NCBI RefSeq assembly: GCF_002831565.1
Contig: NZ_CP025096.1
Coordinates: forward strand, 6,129,014-6,193,013
Origin: Spirosoma pollinicola
GTDB lineage: Bacteria > Bacteroidota > Bacteroidia > Cytophagales > Spirosomataceae
Direction of reading: 5' to 3'
Length of the DNA: 64,000 nt
Shown piece by piece: positions 8,938 to 17,941 of this stretch. The position numbers and the translations under genes are program-made. Position 1 is the first letter of the stretch. Each line of letters starts with the position of its first letter. Below the pieces are notes generated by a model. That model was given only the letters and a program-made list of their open reading frames with translations, had not been told where the DNA came from and did not search any database.

Positions 8938-10800
8938 ATGTCTGAAATTCAATCAAATTTTGGTTTTGCCGGTAGTAAAGAAGAATCCAGTAGTCTCGAA
9001 GAACCCGTTAATCCGTTACCCAGGGCCGTTCTGCGTCCCAATACACATTGGCTGCTCGATGGCGAATGGCAGTTTGCGCTCGATGCCAACGATACGGGGC
9101 TGCACGAAAGATGGTTTTTGGGCCATCAATACGAGGATAAAGCCCAATGGCCAGGCTCGATTGAGTCGCACATGGCAATGGCAAAAGGACAAGCCAGTCC
9201 GGTAATCTGGCAGGATAAGGTGATTGCCTGGTATGAGCGTGAATTTGATCTGCCTGAGCGAACCGCATCCCTTTCCTCATCTACTATTCAACTAACGTTT
9301 GGGGCTTGTGGCTATGAAACGAGGGTGTGGCTCAACGGGCACCCCCTTAGCACGATTGAAGGCGAGGCTGTTCATTATGGAGAATACACGTCTTTTTCCT
9401 ACGAACTGGCGGATGAATACCTGCGCCCCACGAACCGATTGACGGTGCGTATTGCCGATACAATGGATGCCGAAACGACCCGTGGCAAACAGGAATCGCA
9501 CGTCTATAAACGAGGAGGTATATGGTATCAGACCTATACAGGTGCCGTGCGGTCGGTCTGGCTCGAAACGGTCGAACGGAACAGGCTGCGGTCGCGAGTA
9601 GGCGTGGTCAGCACGGTGGAAGATGACATGGTTCGCTTCAGCGTAACGACCCGTATTCATGACCCCGGTAATTACATTCTTCGGCTTCAGGTATTTGAGC
9701 GAAAAGCGGCTGAAACGTCGTCACCAATGGCCACCTCCGATTTTCCCTTGTTGCTGGAGGCGGGTCAAAAGCAGCAGCGGGTAACGGTTGAAGTGCCGGG
9801 TGCACAACCGTGGTCGCCCGAGAATCCCATTCGGTATCGACTGATTGCACAGCTTATTGATAGCGATGGACATATCGCGCAGATTGAAACTCAGTTTGGT
9901 TTGCGAAAGATTGAAGCGCGCGGCCGATTTGTTTACCTCAATAACAAGCCCACTTATCTCGATGGTATTTTATACCAGCCCGGTACGGCCACTTATGAGG
10001 AGATGAAGCGGCATATGCAGGCCATGAAAGAACTGGGCTGCAATCTGGTTCGGGTGCATATTGCCGGTATTGACCCGCGTATTTATAATCTGGCCGATAA
10101 ATTAGGACTCCTGCTTTGGGTCGAAGTGCCCAGCCCGCACAGCTCAACATCAAAAAGTCGCCATAATCATCAGGCCGAATTATTTCGGATGCTGGCACTG
10201 ATTGGTACGCACCCATCGGTCGTGATCTGGAGCCTTTACAATGAAGACTGGGGGGCACAGGATATTGCCACGAATCCAGAAACCCGAGAGTATATAATGA
10301 ATATGTACCATTTTATGCAGCTGACCTATCCGCAGTTTCTGGTTGTTGATAATGATGGCTGGCAACATATTTCATACGAGGGTCGACTTAAGTCGGATTT
10401 GCTGACAGCTCATTTATACACACCCGATCCACTGCATTGGCAGTCTCTCCTCGACCGATTGGTAGCGGGTGATCTGAATACCGTTGCCGCTTTCCCGCTG
10501 GTGGTAGGTGATCCATTTTTTTATCGGCGACAGGTTCCTCTGATTGTAAGTGAGTGGGGCGGGTTTGGGTTTGCCAATTACGGTGGCCCGCAGGAATCCG
10601 AAGACCGCGCCGAACGCATTCGACTCTTTAAGCAGGAGATGCGAAAACGACCCATAGCAGGCGATGTGTATACACAGGCGACAAATATTGAAGATGAACG
10701 AAATGGCCTTATTGATCCACAAACGGGGGTTTTATCAGTACCCGCTGGATTACTGGCATCGGGCGGGTATGAAAACGCGACTGCCTTACCGAGAGGATAA
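8938..10800 (+). CDS. Glycoside hydrolase family 2 protein (beta-galactosidase / glucuronidase type)
   Basis: Retaining exo-glycosidase of 620 aa in the GH2 three-domain layout: jelly-roll domain (about 20-195, with TRVWLNGHPL), Ig-like domain (about 200-300) and TIM barrel (about 305-600). The acid/base is Glu436 in SLYNEDWG and the nucleophile is Glu539 in VSEWGG. No signal peptide is visible, so it should act in the cytoplasm. The sugar it cuts cannot be told from the sequence. It is divergent from the metal pump and has no sugar transporter or SusCD pair nearby, so it is not part of a visible polysaccharide-utilisation locus. Confidence 0.85.
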   Translation: MSEIQSNFGFAGSKEESSSLEEPVNPLPRAVLRPNTHWLLDGEWQFALDANDTGLHERWFLGHQYEDKAQWPGSIESHMAMAKGQASPVIWQDKVIAWYEREFDLPERTASLSSSTIQLTFGACGYETRVWLNGHPLSTIEGEAVHYGEYTSFSYELADEYLRPTNRLTVRIADTMDAETTRGKQESHVYKRGGIWYQTYTGAVRSVWLETVERNRLRSRVGVVSTVEDDMVRFSVTTRIHDPGNYILRLQVFERKAAETSSPMATSDFPLLLEAGQKQQRVTVEVPGAQPWSPENPIRYRLIAQLIDSDGHIAQIETQFGLRKIEARGRFVYLNNKPTYLDGILYQPGTATYEEMKRHMQAMKELGCNLVRVHIAGIDPRIYNLADKLGLLLWVEVPSPHSSTSKSRHNHQAELFRMLALIGTHPSVVIWSLYNEDWGAQDIATNPETREYIMNMYHFMQLTYPQFLVVDNDGWQHISYEGRLKSDLLTAHLYTPDPLHWQSLLDRLVAGDLNTVAAFPLVVGDPFFYRRQVPLIVSEWGGFGFANYGGPQESEDRAERIRLFKQEMRKRPIAGDVYTQATNIEDERNGLIDPQTGVLSVPAGLLASGGYENATALPRG

Positions 10801-10833
10801 CACTCAAATAGTTAACGATACAATTCTATAACG

Positions 10834-10859
10834 CCCGTCATAAATTGTGTAATGACGGG
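10834..10859. terminator. Hairpin after the GH2 gene
   Basis: CCCGTCAT and ATGACGGG form a perfect 8-bp stem around a 10-base loop, 34 bases after the GH2 stop. It has no U run, so termination is only possible. Confidence 0.45.
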
Positions 10860-10898
10860 ACCGTGCCGAATGACGACCTTTGTAGAAGAAAAGTTTTT

Positions 10899-10947
10899 GA
10901 CAGGATTAACAGGATTTAAATGGATAAAAAATTCTGTTAATCCTGTT
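10899..10947. repeat. Intergenic inverted repeat, ACAGGATTAACAG type
   Basis: ACAGGATTAACAG (10900-10912) and its exact complement CTGTTAATCCTGT (10934-10946) flank an AT-rich 21-base spacer. It lies just before the copper chaperone gene, so it may also affect copZ-copA transcription or mRNA. Confidence 0.7.
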
Positions 10948-10975
10948 AAAGAATACCAATTAAATAAGCACGAAT

Positions 10976-11182
10976 ATGGAAACCGTAAAATTCAAGACTA
11001 ATATAAAATGTGGTGCCTGCATTGCCACTGTAACTCCCTTTCTGAACGAGGCCGTAGGCGAAGGCAACTGGCAGGTTGACCTGCAAGACCCCAAAAGAGT
11101 GTTAACCGCCGATAACTCAACCGCCGAAAAAGTCAGACAGGCCGTAGAAAAGGCAGGCTATAAAGCGGAGTCGCTAAACTAA
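10976..11182 (+). CDS. CopZ-like heavy-metal-associated (HMA) chaperone
   Basis: A 68-residue single HMA domain. The metal-binding pair Cys12/Cys15 is in KCGACIAT, followed by the beta-alpha-beta pattern and a Lys-Ala-Gly-Tyr end (EKAGYKAESLN). The spacing differs a little from the classical MxCxxC because Lys replaces Met. Such proteins bind Cu(I) and pass it to the CPx ATPase. Only six bases separate it from copA, so the two genes are surely co-transcribed. Confidence 0.88.
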   Translation: METVKFKTNIKCGACIATVTPFLNEAVGEGNWQVDLQDPKRVLTADNSTAEKVRQAVEKAGYKAESLN

Positions 11183-11188
11183 GAAATC

Positions 11189-13540
11189 ATGGCTATACTC
11201 ACCACCGAGTCCGATAGGAAAGCCCCGAAAAGTGGTTCTCCGGCCGAGATTCGACAAACATATCCTGTACTGGAAATGAGCTGTGCGGCCTGTGCCATTA
11301 GTGTCGAGTCGATCCTGAAGCACACGCCGGGGGTGAGCGATGCGGGTGTGAACTATGCCAATCAGTCGGCCTGGGTGCAGTTCGACCCCAGGGTTGTAAC
11401 TCCGAACGAGATGCAAAGTGCCGTTCGGTCAATGGGGTACGACATCATTGTAGAGACCGAACCGTCTGGCCCTGACGCTCGCCAAGTGCAGGAAGAAGCC
11501 CAGCAGAAAAAGACACAGGATCTTAAAAAACGCACGATCTGGGCATTGATTCTGGCGGCACCTATCGTTGTGTTAGGCATGTTCTTCATGGACCGAAACG
11601 TCGGACCACTTTCTTACGGGAACTACATCATGATGATTCTGGCGGCTCCGGTTGTTTTTGGCTTGGGGCGGTCATTTTTCGTCAACGCCTGGAAGCAAGC
11701 CCAACATGGTAAAGCCAACATGGATACACTGGTGGCCCTGAGTACCGGCATTGCGTTTTTGTTCAGTACATTCAACACGCTCTACCCCGAATTCTGGTAT
11801 AGCCGGGGCGTTCATCCGCATGTTTATTTTGAGGCCGCAGCGGTTGTCGTTGCGTTTATTTTGTTGGGTAAACTTCTGGAGGAGCGGGCAAAACTCAGTA
11901 CGTCATCAGCGATAAAAAAACTAATTGGCTTACAACCAAAAACGGTTTGGCTGGTGGAGGGTGATACCGAGCGCGAGATTCCAATTGCGTCTGTTCAGGT
12001 CGGCAATTTACTGGTTGTTCGGCCGGGTGAAAAAATTCCGGTCGATGGGCGAGTGGCCTCCGGTCAGTCGTATGTAGACGAGAGCATGATAAGTGGAGAA
12101 CCCGTCCCAGTGCTGAAGCAAGCTGGTGAGCCGGTTTTTGCCGGTACGATCAACCAGAAAGGGAACTTCCGGTTTTATGCCGAAAAGGTGGGTGCCGATA
12201 CACTTCTGGCGCAAATCATACGTATGGTGCAGGATGCCCAGGGGAGCAAGGCACCCGTACAGCAGATCGTCGATCGAATCGCGGGCATTTTTGTCCCTGT
12301 CGTATTGGGCATCGCTGTATTGACCTTTGTCGTCTGGCTGGTTTTCGGGCATTATTTAGCTCCTGATAGCGACCCGTTAACAACGGCTCTGTTAACATCG
12401 GTAACCGTATTGGTCATTGCCTGCCCATGTGCCTTAGGTCTGGCTACACCCACCGCCATCATGGTGGGCGTGGGGAAGGGAGCCGAAAACAACATCCTGA
12501 TCAAAGACGCCGAAAGCCTGGAAATTGCCCATACGGTCAATGCCGTTGTACTGGACAAAACGGGTACGATTACCGAAGGTAAACCGCTTGTTACAGACCT
12601 GCACTGGACGGTTGACTCAGACGAACAGGTGTTCTTGCCGCCGATTCTTTATTCGTTGGAAAAACAGTCGGAACACCCGCTTGCTGAAGCCGTAACAGCC
12701 TTTTTGAACAGCCGTGAATCTGTTTTGCTTGATGCGTTTGAGAGCCTGACAGGCCGGGGTGTGAAGGCGAGTTATCGAAACGATACCTACTTTATTGGGA
12801 ATCAGCGGTTGTTGATAGAAAATCAAGTCGACTTACCCGCCGGGATGGCTCAACAAACCGAAACATTACGGGCACAAGCCAAAACGGTCGTCTTCTTTGC
12901 CCGGCATGGAGGTGCCCGGCATGGAGGTGCCCGGCAAAAAGAGGGCGGCCTGAGTGGACAGGTCCTGGCCGTAATTGCCATTGCCGACCCTGTGAAAGCG
13001 ACTTCGAAACAGGCTATAGCCACCTTGCTGAGTCGGGGGATTGAGGTGTACATGCTCACCGGCGATAATATACAAACGGCTGCAGCAGTGGCTAAACAGG
13101 TAGGCATTAACCAGTACAAAGCGGAAGTGATGCCGACTGACAAAGCTGATTTTGTGCGTCAGTTGCAGGCTGCCGGTAAGGTAGTGGCCATGGTAGGTGA
13201 TGGAATTAATGATTCGCAGGCGCTGGCTCAGGCCGATGTAAGTATTGCTATGGGGAAAGGCTCTGATATTGCTATGGATGTAGCCCGAATGACATTGATT
13301 ACGTCTGATCTTACCAGTGTTCCAAAAGCGATTTACTTATCAAAGCAAACCGTACGTGTGGTGCATCAGAACCTGTTCTGGGCGTTCATTTATAATCTCA
13401 TCGGTATTCCCATCGCTGCCGGGGTATTGTTTCCTGCCTTCGGTTTTCTACTTAGCCCAATGATTGCTGGAGCTGCTATGGCCTTAAGTTCGGTTTCTGT
13501 AGTGAGCAATAGTTTGCGGCTGCGGGGTATGAAGTTATAA
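11189..13540 (+). CDS. copA: Copper-exporting P1B-type ATPase
   Basis: Pumps Cu(I) out of the cytoplasm using ATP; 783 aa. Order: one HMA domain (SCAACAIS, Cys32/Cys35), eight predicted membrane helices, actuator loop SGEPVPV, intramembrane CPC at 412-414 ([10 protein letters not shown]), phosphorylated Asp456 in [10 protein letters not shown]-domain SEHPLAEA, and hinge [15 protein letters not shown]. The last helix has [12 protein letters not shown], the Cu(I) subgroup pattern. Residues 571-583 hold a repeat insertion (ARHGG twice, then ARQ) in the cytoplasmic nucleotide domain. It follows the CopZ-like gene in one operon. No CueR- or CsoR-type regulator is nearby. Confidence 0.95.
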   Translation: MAILTTESDRKAPKSGSPAEIRQTYPVLEMSCAACAISVESILKHTPGVSDAGVNYANQSAWVQFDPRVVTPNEMQSAVRSMGYDIIVETEPSGPDARQVQEEAQQKKTQDLKKRTIWALILAAPIVVLGMFFMDRNVGPLSYGNYIMMILAAPVVFGLGRSFFVNAWKQAQHGKANMDTLVALSTGIAFLFSTFNTLYPEFWYSRGVHPHVYFEAAAVVVAFILLGKLLEERAKLSTSSAIKKLIGLQPKTVWLVEGDTEREIPIASVQVGNLLVVRPGEKIPVDGRVASGQSYVDESMISGEPVPVLKQAGEPVFAGTINQKGNFRFYAEKVGADTLLAQIIRMVQDAQGSKAPVQQIVDRIAGIFVPVVLGIAVLTFVVWLVFGHYLAPDSDPLTTALLTSVTVLVIACPCALGLATPTAIMVGVGKGAENNILIKDAESLEIAHTVNAVVLDKTGTITEGKPLVTDLHWTVDSDEQVFLPPILYSLEKQSEHPLAEAVTAFLNSRESVLLDAFESLTGRGVKASYRNDTYFIGNQRLLIENQVDLPAGMAQQTETLRAQAKTVVFFARHGGARHGGARQKEGGLSGQVLAVIAIADPVKATSKQAIATLLSRGIEVYMLTGDNIQTAAAVAKQVGINQYKAEVMPTDKADFVRQLQAAGKVVAMVGDGINDSQALAQADVSIAMGKGSDIAMDVARMTLITSDLTSVPKAIYLSKQTVRVVHQNLFWAFIYNLIGIPIAAGVLFPAFGFLLSPMIAGAAMALSSVSVVSNSLRLRGMKL
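12899..12936. repeat. 15-bp tandem repeats inside copA
   Basis: GCCCGGCATGGAGGT occurs twice (12899-12913, 12914-12928), followed by a partial third copy. The frame is kept and Ala-Arg-His-Gly-Gly is encoded twice. Confidence 0.9.
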
Positions 13541-13602
13541 CTGATTTCCGTTTACTGGCTGCGATCAATCAAGCCAATAGGCATTTACAAAAGTCATAAA
13601 AC

Positions 13603-13639
13603 AAAAAAAATGCCCGCCAGATATCTGGTGGGCATTTTT
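13603..13639. terminator. Bidirectional intrinsic terminator between copA and rplY
   Basis: AAAAAAAATGCCCGCCAG, a centre of ATAT, then CTGGTGGGCATTTTT form a nearly perfect stem with A and T runs on either side. It lies between two convergent genes and should serve both. Confidence 0.9.
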
Positions 13640-13679
13640 ACTAGATCTATTAGCCTTGATAATTGGTAAATAATACCAA

Positions 13680-14246
13680 TTATTTGCCCACCGTACCACG
13701 CAACGCACGTGGAATTTCGATGCTGGCAACTGGGTTCGATGCTTCTTCAAGCATCTCGATGTTTTTTACTGTAATCTGGCCAACACGAACAGATTTGCCA
13801 AGGTCAAGGCCCGATACATCCACATCAATAAAGTCAGGGATGTTTTCGACCGTACCTTTCACACGCAGTTTCCGAACGCGGGTTACTAATTTACCACCTT
13901 TCTGAACACCGGGAGCTGTACCGATCAACCGAACAGGAACGGCAATCTTAATGGGCTTTTTGTCGGTGATCAACAGGAAGTCAGCGTGTAGTAACACGTC
14001 GCTAACCGGGTGGAATTGTGATTCCTGAAGGATGGCCCGGTACTCTGTACCTTCGATGTTTAGCAACACTTCAAAAATATTGGGCGTATAGATCAAATCG
14101 CGGAAAAGGATCGCTGGTGCATAAAAATGCACTTGATCGTCTCCACCATATAACACGCATGGAACATTGCCCTCGGCCCGAATCGCCTGTGATTCCGTGC
14201 GGCCGAGATTCGCTCGTTGATACCCTACAATCTCGAGTTTTTTCAT
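13680..14246 (-). CDS. rplY: 50S ribosomal protein L25, long (TL5/CTC) form
   Basis: Binds 5S rRNA in the large subunit; 188 aa, so the long form with a C-terminal beta domain. The N-terminus (MKKLEIVGYQR, then AIRAEGNVPCVLYGG) is the RNA-binding domain. The C-terminal part includes PVRLIGTAPGVQKGGKL and a DVSGLDLGKSVRV stretch typical of the TL5 domain. It lies just downstream of prs on the same strand, a common bacterial pairing, with only a palindromic repeat between. Confidence 0.95.
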   Translation of the reverse strand: MKKLEIVGYQRANLGRTESQAIRAEGNVPCVLYGGDDQVHFYAPAILFRDLIYTPNIFEVLLNIEGTEYRAILQESQFHPVSDVLLHADFLLITDKKPIKIAVPVRLIGTAPGVQKGGKLVTRVRKLRVKGTVENIPDFIDVDVSGLDLGKSVRVGQITVKNIEMLEEASNPVASIEIPRALRGTVGK

Positions 14247-14254
14247 GATAAATA

Positions 14255-14312
14255 GTGCCGAACGTCCACATCCGGCTAAAAGATGAATGATCCGGACGTG
14301 GACGTCCGGTAC
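14255..14312. repeat. REP/BIME-like inverted palindromes between prs and rplY
   Basis: The right unit (14291-14312), read on the minus strand, starts GTAC and then has CGGACGTCCACGTCCGG, itself a palindrome. The left unit (14255-14275) is a slightly degraded inverted copy starting GTGCCG. The pair folds into a 20-bp imperfect hairpin. Because the spacer lies inside a two-gene transcript, it may affect rplY expression or mRNA stability. Confidence 0.7.
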
Positions 14313-14316
14313 TTTG

Positions 14317-15258
14317 TTAATGCTTTATAAACAATGAACTAATAGATTCATGATCCCGAATGCGGCCTATCGCTTTGGCAAATAACTCAGCCACCGACAG
14401 CACTCTGATTTTGTCGTTTAGCTGCTGCATCGGCAACGTATCTGCAACGACTAATTCTTCTAATACCGAATTGGCAATGTTTTCGTGAGCCTTGCCCGAC
14501 ATGATCGGGTGCGTACATACAGCCCGGACAGACAGTGCCCCTTTATCCATAATAATCTGGGCGGCTTTGGCCATTGTACCACCTGTGTCGATCAAATCAT
14601 CTACAAGCACTACGTTGGTTCCTTCCACATCGCCAATAACCTGCATGGATGCAATTTCATTGGCCCGTTTCCGGTGTTTGTCACACAGAACGATATCGGC
14701 GTTGAAATGCTTGGCAAACGTACGGGCGCGGTTGGCACCACCCACATCCGGCGAGGCTACCACCAGATTTTCCAGGTTCAGGCTTCGGATATACGGCACG
14801 AATACCGAAGTACCTTCCAGGTGATCGACCGGAAAGTCGAAAAAACCCTGAATCTGTCCGGCGTGAAGGTCAATGGTCATTAACCGATCGGCACCCGAAG
14901 CCGCCAGCATATTGGCAACCAGTTTGGCCGCAATGGATACCCGTGGTTTATCTTTACGATCCTGCCGGGCGTAGCCGAAATACGGAATTACTACGGTTAC
15001 ATAGTGAGCCGAAGCCCGACGGGCCGCATCGACCATGAGTAACAACTCCAGCAGATTGTCGCCGGGAGGAGGTGTCGACTGAATCAGAAAGACATCACAA
15101 CCACGAACCGATTCCTCAAAACTGGGCGACATCTCACCGTCGCTAAACCGGCGGCAGGTATAACCACCTAGGTCTTTACCGTAATAGTGGGCAATTTTTT
15201 CTGCCAGATAAGTTGATTGACTACCAGAAAAAATCTTGACGGGGTTAAACGAAGCCAT
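14317..15258 (-). CDS. prs: Ribose-phosphate pyrophosphokinase (PRPP synthase)
   Basis: Makes PRPP from ribose-5-phosphate and ATP for nucleotide, His and Trp synthesis. The chosen start at 15258 gives MASFNPVKIFSGSQS, the family N-terminus, and 313 aa; an earlier ATG at 15282 adds eight unlikely residues. Key stretches are FSDGEMSPSFEESVRGCDV, PYFGYARQDRKDKPR (ATP loop), TIDLHAGQIQGFFD and the PRPP loop VLVDDLIDTGGTM. It is followed by rplY on the same strand. Confidence 0.95.
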   Translation of the reverse strand: MASFNPVKIFSGSQSTYLAEKIAHYYGKDLGGYTCRRFSDGEMSPSFEESVRGCDVFLIQSTPPPGDNLLELLLMVDAARRASAHYVTVVIPYFGYARQDRKDKPRVSIAAKLVANMLAASGADRLMTIDLHAGQIQGFFDFPVDHLEGTSVFVPYIRSLNLENLVVASPDVGGANRARTFAKHFNADIVLCDKHRKRANEIASMQVIGDVEGTNVVLVDDLIDTGGTMAKAAQIIMDKGALSVRAVCTHPIMSGKAHENIANSVLEELVVADTLPMQQLNDKIRVLSVAELFAKAIGRIRDHESISSLFIKH

Positions 15259-15437
15259 GAGTGCCGGACAAATTTCCCGCAAAGGTACGAAAAAAAAGGC
15301 CCTCTTGCTGGAATGCTCTCAACTTTCTTTAATCAATAAAGTCGTTAGCTTCCTATTTGACAGGAAATGAACCCTGAGTTGGCTATTTCATACGATAACT
15401 ACAGAAAACAATTCGCCTTCCAACGGCTTAGCTACGT

Positions 15438-16613
15438 ATGGATACGCTTTTACCGATGCCCCCAATTGGTTCTACGTCAACGTTGGCAGTAGATTTGGAA
15501 TCAGACCAACTGAATAGCTTACTGGAAAAGATTGCTGATGCTGCCTCTCTAACAGATACGGATAAAACATTTCCCGAAGATGCCTTTGGCTGGATGGCTG
15601 ATGCTGGTTTGCTGAACGTTACCCTTCCGGGCCATCAACTTGATAATCAACTTCCTAAGACAGACCTTTTACTACACCTGCTGAAACGGGTTGGCGCTGC
15701 AAATCTGGCTGTTGGGCGAGTCTATGAGGGACATATCAATGCTGTGAATCTGATTCATTTATACGCTACTCCGACGCAGAAAGAAGCCTGGCATGCCGAT
15801 GTAGGTGAGCATAAACGATTGTTTAGTGTTTGGAACACACAGGCAGGCGACGGGGTGAAAATTCACGCAATTGGGCATGGCCGCTATCGGCTGGAAGGAG
15901 CGAAAACGTTCTGTTCAGGAGCCGGGTATATTCATCGGCCACTGGTAACCGGCCAATTGCTTGGCGCTCAGAAACAAGGGTGGCAAATGTGTATCATCCC
16001 AACCGAACGGGTGAAGCCGATACCGCAGGACGATAGTTTCTGGCAACCGCTGGGCATGCGGGCTTCCGTGAGTTATAAGCTTGATTTTACGGGTGTTGAA
16101 CTGGACGAAAACGATCTGTTAGGACAACCTGATGACTACTATCGGCAGCCGTATTTTAGCGGGGGAGCTATCCGTTTTGCCGCCGTTCAATTGGGTGGGG
16201 CAGAAGCTCTTTATGAGGCAACACGGGCATTTCTGGCCTCGATGGGTCGTACAGACGATTCGTTTCAGCGTACCAGATTGGCCGAAATGGCCTGGCTTAT
16301 TGAATCGGGAAATCAGTGGCTCAATGCCGCTGGTTCGAGAACGGATGCCTGGCAGGCGAGTGGAGACGAAGCGGATAAGATCGTTGCGTATGCCAACATG
16401 ACCCGAACGGCCATCGAAGAAATCTGTCTGCGGGTCATGCCCCTTGCCGAACGTTCTGTAGGAGCGCGGGGTCTTATGCGCCCGCTGCCTTTTGAGCGTA
16501 TCCACCGCGATTTAACCTTTTACTTACGACAACCCGCTCCCGATGCCACCATTCTGGATATTGGACGGTATGTGCTCGATACTAAACAGCCTGCAAATGA
16601 CCTCTGGCGTTGA
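15438..16613 (+). CDS. Acyl-CoA dehydrogenase-family protein
   Basis: A 391-aa protein of the acyl-CoA dehydrogenase fold: N-terminal helical domain, central beta domain (GHGRYRLEGAKTFCSGAGYIH, then SFWQPLGMRASVSYKLDFTG) and C-terminal helical domain ending near FERIHRDLTFYLRQPAPDA. It should bind FAD. The usual catalytic Glu is not obvious, so it may oxidise or hydroxylate a non-standard substrate. It overlaps the PIG-L deacetylase gene by 17 bases and is the first gene of a three-gene run with the deacetylase and a methyltransferase, so beta-oxidation is unlikely to be its job. The promoter should lie in the 179-base divergent spacer shared with prs. Confidence 0.8.
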   Translation: MDTLLPMPPIGSTSTLAVDLESDQLNSLLEKIADAASLTDTDKTFPEDAFGWMADAGLLNVTLPGHQLDNQLPKTDLLLHLLKRVGAANLAVGRVYEGHINAVNLIHLYATPTQKEAWHADVGEHKRLFSVWNTQAGDGVKIHAIGHGRYRLEGAKTFCSGAGYIHRPLVTGQLLGAQKQGWQMCIIPTERVKPIPQDDSFWQPLGMRASVSYKLDFTGVELDENDLLGQPDDYYRQPYFSGGAIRFAAVQLGGAEALYEATRAFLASMGRTDDSFQRTRLAEMAWLIESGNQWLNAAGSRTDAWQASGDEADKIVAYANMTRTAIEEICLRVMPLAERSVGARGLMRPLPFERIHRDLTFYLRQPAPDATILDIGRYVLDTKQPANDLWR

Positions 16614-17361
16614 TAAAGCTCACTATTTAGACGACATGGCGCGTGTGGCCGAATTAGCCCAGATCGGCAACGCGCTGGTGATTGCCCCGCACCCTGACGA
16701 TGAATCGCTGGGATGTGGCGGCACGATTGCGTTGCTACGACAAAGAGGCTATTCCATCCATGTGCTGTTTGTGAGTGACGGCACCATGTCGCATCCAAAC
16801 TCACCGGCCTACCCGGCTGAACGGTTGCGGAAAGTACGGGAAGCCGAAGCATTAGACGCACTAAAGTGCCTGGGCGTACCCGCCGAAAATGCCATATTTA
16901 TGCGGCAAAAAGATACGCAGGTGGCCACACCAGAGCAGGCTGATTTTGCTAAATTGGTCGATTTTATCCATGACCTGTTGCTAACCCTTTCGCCCACATC
17001 GGTACTTGTACCCTGGCGACGCGATCCACACCGGGACCATCGGGCGTGCTGGCAACTGGTGAATGCTGCGCTCAGCAAGCTCTCGGTAAAACCTCGTTTG
17101 CTGGAGTATTTAATTTGGCTTTGGGAGCTTGGTAAGGAGCAGGATATGCCCAAACAAGATGAGATGTTGGTTTGGAGCGTACCAATAGAGTCGGTTATGA
17201 AGCAACGGGATCAGGCAATTGCCGCCCATCGGTCGCAGGTGAGTCGGATGATTGACGATGACCCATCGGCTTTTTATTTATCGCCGGAGTTGCTCACGCA
17301 CTTTGACACACCCAGAGAGTTGTTTTTAGAAGAACTAGTTAACGAACATAATCATGCCTGA
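16597..17361 (+). CDS. PIG-L / LmbE family deacetylase
   Basis: Zinc-dependent N-deacetylase family acting on N-acetylglucosaminyl-type conjugates. The two zinc motifs are PHPDDESLGCGG (His32, Asp34, Asp35) and HRDH (His145, His148). The ATG at 16597 gives 254 aa starting MTSGVDKAHY; an upstream ATG at 16543 would lie deeper inside the preceding gene. It overlaps the acyl-CoA-dehydrogenase gene by 17 bases and the methyltransferase gene by 8 bases, so translation is probably coupled. In this context the substrate is likely an amino-sugar lipid or glycoside, which is an inference. Confidence 0.88.
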   Translation: MTSGVDKAHYLDDMARVAELAQIGNALVIAPHPDDESLGCGGTIALLRQRGYSIHVLFVSDGTMSHPNSPAYPAERLRKVREAEALDALKCLGVPAENAIFMRQKDTQVATPEQADFAKLVDFIHDLLLTLSPTSVLVPWRRDPHRDHRACWQLVNAALSKLSVKPRLLEYLIWLWELGKEQDMPKQDEMLVWSVPIESVMKQRDQAIAAHRSQVSRMIDDDPSAFYLSPELLTHFDTPRELFLEELVNEHNHA

Positions 17362-17941
17362 TTCCAGCTTGCCTCTCGCGTATTTTGATGATGTTTATCG
17401 CGCCAACGACGACCCCTGGTCTTTTGAAACCAGTCCTTACGAGCGGGATAAATATCAGGCCACAATGGCCGCTTTGCCAAGGAATAAATACAGCAATGTG
17501 TTTGAAATTGGTTGCTCTATTGGCGTATTAAGTGAATTGTTAGCCAACCGGTGCAATCATCTATTGGCTGTCGATGCCAGTGAGTTGCCCCTTGGGGCAG
17601 CCCGAAAACGTCTGGCTGCCTATCCGCACGTGACCGTCAGGCAATTGAGTATTCCCAATGAATTTCCGGATGATCAATTTGATTTGATCCTTTTATCGGA
17701 AGTTGGTTATTACTTGGTGCTGGACGATCTAAAATGTGCCCGGCAGCAAATGCTTGACCATCTCACCGATAAAGGTAATCTGTTGCTGGTGCACTGGACG
17801 CCTTTCGTTCCTGATTATCCGTTGACGGGTGACCAGGTTCATGAGCAGTTTCTGGAAATAGCTGGTGAAGGCAAACCACTTACTCATTTACTGGGCCAGC
17901 GAACGGATAAATACCGGTTGGATTTGTTCCAAAAGCAGTAG
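17354..17941 (+). CDS. NodS-like SAM-dependent methyltransferase
   Basis: A class I methyltransferase of 195 aa. It starts with the NodS-type segment DPWSFETSPYERDKY, then SAM motif I (FEIGCSIGVLSE, residues 50-61), motif II acidic VDASELPLG, and FDLILLSEVGYYL. NodS N-methylates a deacetylated chitooligosaccharide amine, so pairing with the PIG-L deacetylase upstream (8-base overlap) suggests deacetylation followed by N-methylation. Its last 62 bases overlap the end of the convergent glycosyltransferase gene; both frames code through the overlap. Confidence 0.85.
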   Translation: MPDSSLPLAYFDDVYRANDDPWSFETSPYERDKYQATMAALPRNKYSNVFEIGCSIGVLSELLANRCNHLLAVDASELPLGAARKRLAAYPHVTVRQLSIPNEFPDDQFDLILLSEVGYYLVLDDLKCARQQMLDHLTDKGNLLLVHWTPFVPDYPLTGDQVHEQFLEIAGEGKPLTHLLGQRTDKYRLDLFQKQ

